Assembly (NCBI GenBank): GCA_964540005.1
Contig: CAZILN010000314.1
Location: 1 to 7,760, forward strand
Direction of reading: 5' to 3'
DNA from: CAZILN01 sp964540005
GTDB lineage: Bacteria; Bacteroidota; Bacteroidia; Bacteroidales; SM23-62
DNA length: 7,760 bases
The notes beneath the pieces are model-generated. The model had not been told where the DNA came from. It was given only the letters and a program-made list of their open reading frames with translations, and did no database searches. The translations under genes were made by a program, and so were the position numbers. Shown piece after piece: positions 7,457-7,760 of the stretch (position 1 is its first letter; the number at the start of each line of letters is the position of its first letter).

Positions 7457-7477
7457 CCTCGCAGCTCAGCTGCGAGG
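7457..7477. repeat. Hairpin B, near-perfect palindrome downstream of the HAD gene
   Basis: CCTCGCAGCT (7457-7466) and AGCTGCGAGG (7468-7477) are perfect 10-base inverted copies around a single C. As RNA this would fold as an 8-bp stem with a 5-base CTCAG loop. It ends 22 bases past the HAD stop on the minus strand, so it could stabilise the 3' end of that transcript, but no T-tract follows. It resembles hairpin A in stem length, loop length and 15 of 21 bases. Confidence 0.65.
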
Positions 7478-7499
7478 AGAGTCAATTTGTGAATTATTT

Positions 7500-7760
7500 T
7501 CAATTCCATGGCGGTTGTTCCGGAAGATAGGCATCAAATTCGCTTATCAGGCCTTCTTCATAACTTCCGGCATACCGGCCTTCAAAGAATGCATCCAGTC
7601 CTTCCCTGAAAAAACGTTCCCAGGATTCTTCCTCATGTCCCGGATTGATCGGGAAGAACAATACACCGTTTGTTTTTGCTGCCTTGAAATCCCCCGGTGC
7701 ATCACCCACCATCAGTATTTTTTCCTGAGGATACTTACCAACAGCTCCCAGTGCAATATG
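7500..7760 (-). CDS. HAD-family hydrolase, C-terminal part (5' end outside window)
   Basis: The frame is open from the window edge to a TGA at 7500-7502, giving 86 visible residues; the ATG at 7710-7712 is internal, because the coding frame continues upstream of it (GAVGKYPQEKIL). KILMVGDAPGD matches HAD motif IV, with the two aspartates that bind magnesium, and the following AAKTNGVLFFPINPG matches the usual A-x-x-N-G segment after it. The nucleophile motif DxDxT and the cap would lie outside the window. The remaining tail (about 45 residues, rich in Glu, Phe and Trp) is longer than in minimal HAD phosphatases and could be a substrate-related extension. The likely role is a phosphatase for a small phosphorylated metabolite, substrate unknown. 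The 155-base gap with hairpins separates it from the LarA-like gene, so it may or may not share that operon. Confidence 0.85.
   Translation of the reverse strand, partial: HIALGAVGKYPQEKILMVGDAPGDFKAAKTNGVLFFPINPGHEEESWERFFREGLDAFFEGRYAGSYEEGLISEFDAYLPEQPPWN

Larger units (their letters stand above)
7345..7499. other. 155-base intergenic region with two hairpins
   Basis: This is the largest gap in the window, between the HAD gene stop and the start of the LarA-like gene. It holds two GC-rich palindromes (listed separately) joined by an AT-rich linker of about 40 bases (7426-7456). The operon promoter for the genes to the left could lie here, but I found no convincing Bacteroidetes-type TAnnTTTG box at a sensible distance. 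No open frame long enough to support a gene is present. Confidence 0.7.

Noticed and set aside
7396..7477. The two hairpins as intrinsic terminators
   Set aside because: No T-tract follows either stem on either strand.
6814..7530. A 238-codon open frame on the plus strand
   Set aside because: It is antisense to most of the first part of the LarA-like gene and crosses both hairpins. Its product has no recognisable domain, and the minus-strand gene has clear conserved motifs.

Overview
The window looks like part of a Bacteroidetes chromosome, probably a Bacteroidales or related environmental polysaccharide degrader. This is inferred from AT-rich intergenic gaps, mostly weak Shine-Dalgarno sites, and a secreted sialate O-acetylesterase-type esterase beside a UroD-like protein. 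The exact lineage cannot be fixed from the sequence alone. All six protein-coding genes lie on the minus strand, so transcription runs from high to low coordinates.

In order of transcription the window contains: (1) the 3' end of a HAD-family hydrolase (7760 down to 7500, cut by the window edge); (2) a 155-base gap with two similar GC-rich hairpins; (3) a LarA-like nickel-dependent 2-hydroxyacid racemase/epimerase homologue (7344-6076); (4) a PdxB-type 4-phosphoerythronate dehydrogenase (6075-4936), whose start codon directly follows the previous stop; (5) a decarboxylating 6-phosphogluconate dehydrogenase, gnd (4897-3446); (6) a non-HemE uroporphyrinogen decarboxylase-like protein (3384-2131); (7) a secreted sialate O-acetylesterase-family SGNH hydrolase with an inserted jelly-roll-like domain (2078-114); and (8) a 113-base non-coding end with two diverged copies of a 39-base direct repeat.

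Genes 3 to 7 are separated by 0, 38, 61 and 52 bases, which fits one operon. Three consecutive products (LarA-like, PdxB, Gnd) belong to families that act on alpha- or beta-hydroxy carboxylates of sugar-acid type. One plausible but unproven reading is a sugar-acid (aldonate) module: the LarA homologue would invert C2 of an aldonate, Gnd would oxidise and decarboxylate 6-phosphogluconate, and PdxB would either make the pyridoxal phosphate precursor or oxidise a related acid. The esterase would deacetylate acetylated sugars in the periplasm. I saw no CRISPR array, insertion sequence, tRNA or rRNA. No wholly new system is evident; the most unusual points are the aldonate-like gene grouping, the covarying hairpin pair and the 39-base repeat pair.
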